NCBI GenBank assembly: GCA_900471925.1
Contig: UCGV01000003.1
Coordinates: forward strand, 310,001 to 374,000
Length of the DNA: 64,000 nucleotides
Direction: 5' to 3'
From: Hyphomicrobiales bacterium
GTDB taxonomy: Bacteria; Pseudomonadota; Alphaproteobacteria; Rhizobiales; Rhizobiaceae
Under the pieces are notes generated by a model. It searched no databases. It saw only the letters and a list, made by a program, of their open reading frames with translations, and was not told the DNA's origin. Both the position numbers and the translations under genes were made by a program. Shown here piece by piece: positions 62,890 to 64,000 of this stretch. How positions within the stretch are numbered: the stretch's first letter is position 1; each line of letters starts with the position of its first letter.

Positions 62890-63798
62890 ATGTTCAAGCT
62901 CGCGCATATCTCCGACGTTCACCTCGGCCCTCTGCCCCGTCTTTCCATTCACGAGCTTTTCTCGAAACGCATTACGGGTTTTGTGAACTGGCACCGCAAC
63001 CGGCGCAAGCACCTTTTCGGCAGCACGCTCGATCTGTTGCTGGATGACATCAGACGTCATGAGGCCGACCATCTGGCCGTCACGGGCGATCTCGTCAATC
63101 TGGCGAGCGGCATCGAGATACGCACTGCCGCAGCCTGGCTGCGCGAACTCGGCGATCCCGCCGCCACCTCGGTCGTGCCTGGCAACCATGATGCCTACGT
63201 ACCGGGCGCTTATGAAAAATCGATGCGTGCCTGGTACGACTATGTGCGCGGCGACCTCGCCCCGCCGGAATGGCAGGAAGACAAGCACATTTTCCCTTAC
63301 CTTCGCATCCGCGACAAGGTCGCCATCGTCGGCTGCTCGACCGCCGTCGCAACCCCACCCTTTGCTGCGTCCGGCTTTTTCGGCGCCCGCCAGGCACGCG
63401 ATACAGTCAACATGCTGCGCGCCGCCGGCGAAGCCGGATTGTTCCGCGTCGTCATGATCCATCATCCGCCCATCCGTGGCGCAACGTCCTTTTACAAGCG
63501 CATGATCGGCATCCGCCGCTTCGCAGCCGTCGTTTCCACCGGCGGGGCGGAGCTTGTGCTGCACGGCCACACCCATCTGAACACCCTCTACTGGCTGCGC
63601 GGACAGACCGGCCCGGTGCCTGTCGTCGGCATAGCCTCGGCCTCGCAGGGGCCGGGCGGCATAAAGCCGCGCGCCGCCTATAACCTCTTCTCGATCTCCG
63701 GTTCTCCGGGTGCCTGGGAAGTCAAGGGCGAGCGCTTCAGCATAAACGATACGGGCGACGGCATGGCGCCTGAAAGTGCCGATATCTTCGCACGTTAG
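62890..63798 (+). CDS. Calcineurin-like metallophosphoesterase
   Basis: 302 aa from the ATG at 62890 (an in-frame ATG at 62878 is possible; neither has a strong ribosome site). The metal motifs are present: AHISDVHLG, AVTGDLVNLA, VVPGNHDAY, VMIHHPP and LHGHTHLN. It resembles 3',5'-cyclic-nucleotide phosphodiesterase-like proteins, but such sequences act on many substrates. Monocistronic. Confidence 0.94.
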   Translation: MFKLAHISDVHLGPLPRLSIHELFSKRITGFVNWHRNRRKHLFGSTLDLLLDDIRRHEADHLAVTGDLVNLASGIEIRTAAAWLRELGDPAATSVVPGNHDAYVPGAYEKSMRAWYDYVRGDLAPPEWQEDKHIFPYLRIRDKVAIVGCSTAVATPPFAASGFFGARQARDTVNMLRAAGEAGLFRVVMIHHPPIRGATSFYKRMIGIRRFAAVVSTGGAELVLHGHTHLNTLYWLRGQTGPVPVVGIASASQGPGGIKPRAAYNLFSISGSPGAWEVKGERFSINDTGDGMAPESADIFAR

Positions 63799-63956
63799 CT
63801 GGTTTTTCGGAATCAGTTTCGCCACGTGTTGAAGCAAGATCTGAAGAGCACGCTGCGATGTCGCAGCATAAGCAATAAACGCCGCAGAACCTCTTGGTAT
63901 TTTTATCGGTCGGCGTACAATTCGGCCACCGCATCGCCTCAATAGGAGTATGCCCG

Positions 63957-64000
63957 ATGACTGCTTCTTTCCATCGCCTGTGCAGGCTTTCGCTCGTTTC
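63957..64000 (+). CDS. Start of a further gene, cut by the window edge
   Basis: An ATG at 63957 has AGGAG (63944-63948) 8 nt upstream. The 14 codons visible, MTASFHRLCRLSLV, look like the n- and h-region of an export signal. No more can be said; an overlapping ATG at 63950 is too close to the ribosome site. Confidence 0.5.
   Translation, partial: MTASFHRLCRLSLV

Overview
The window reads as a 64 kb piece of an alphaproteobacterial chromosome, most likely a Rhizobium/Agrobacterium-type member of the Rhizobiales. The basis is the high G+C and compact coding on both strands, with many ATGA or 1-nt junctions, together with the gene set: separate petA/petB/petC, a ClpS2-type clpS, the prs, rplY(ctc), pth and ychF genes, SH3b+DUF1236 and YbjN proteins, a MarR/OmpR/kinase triplet like PetP/PetR, and MR-subgroup enolase plus FbpABC-type transport. 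I see no rRNA, tRNA, CRISPR array, integrase or transposase. No species can be named from sequence alone.

Layout. 1-7.3 kb (minus): an uptake and catabolism operon read as solute-binding protein, permease, ATPase, mandelate-racemase-like dehydratase, alpha/beta-hydrolase-fold protein and IclR regulator (cut by the window edge). It sits behind a good sigma70-type promoter at 7277-7305. 7.7-10.3 kb (minus): MarR, OmpR-type response regulator and sensor kinase. 10.3-12.1 kb: a gene-poor stretch with a small Gly-rich membrane protein and a secreted SH3b/DUF1236 protein. 12.2-15.3 kb: MBL-fold hydrolase, the ybjN-proC-csaA operon, ubiK, and between ybjN and ubiK a probable unannotated small RNA (14757-14903). 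15.4-19.5 kb (plus): lgt, a MidA-type methyltransferase, pgeF and a ligand-less M24 protein as one operon; then a lipoprotein and prs.

21.5-24.7 kb (minus): tandem secreted paralogues, the downstream copy clearly more A+T-rich. 24.8-31.9 kb: an MHYT-PAS-GGDEF-EAL protein, rplY, then a second GGDEF-EAL protein in an operon with a periplasmic binding protein. 32-37.6 kb: pth, a GNAT, clpS, ychF, a membrane protein, a MaoC pair and apt. 37.7-40.5 kb (minus): petABC for the cytochrome bc1 complex. 40.8-46 kb: an EEP-family protein and two ABC exporters around an orphan ribbon-helix-helix gene. 46.3-53.2 kb: trmL, a Na/Pi cotransporter, hemF, small proteins, and a DUF1285/Nudix/CCA-transferase operon. 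53.3-60.6 kb (plus): a MoxR ATPase, DUF58, two giant membrane proteins and a GNAT. 60.6-64 kb: GNAT, glutathionyl-hydroquinone-reductase-like GST, Nudix, metallophosphoesterase and the start of a further gene.

Most of the window is housekeeping. The items most worth following up are the small RNA candidate, the compositionally divergent tandem paralogue, the cyclase/binding-protein pair between rplY and pth, and several enzyme-fold proteins whose catalytic residues have been replaced.
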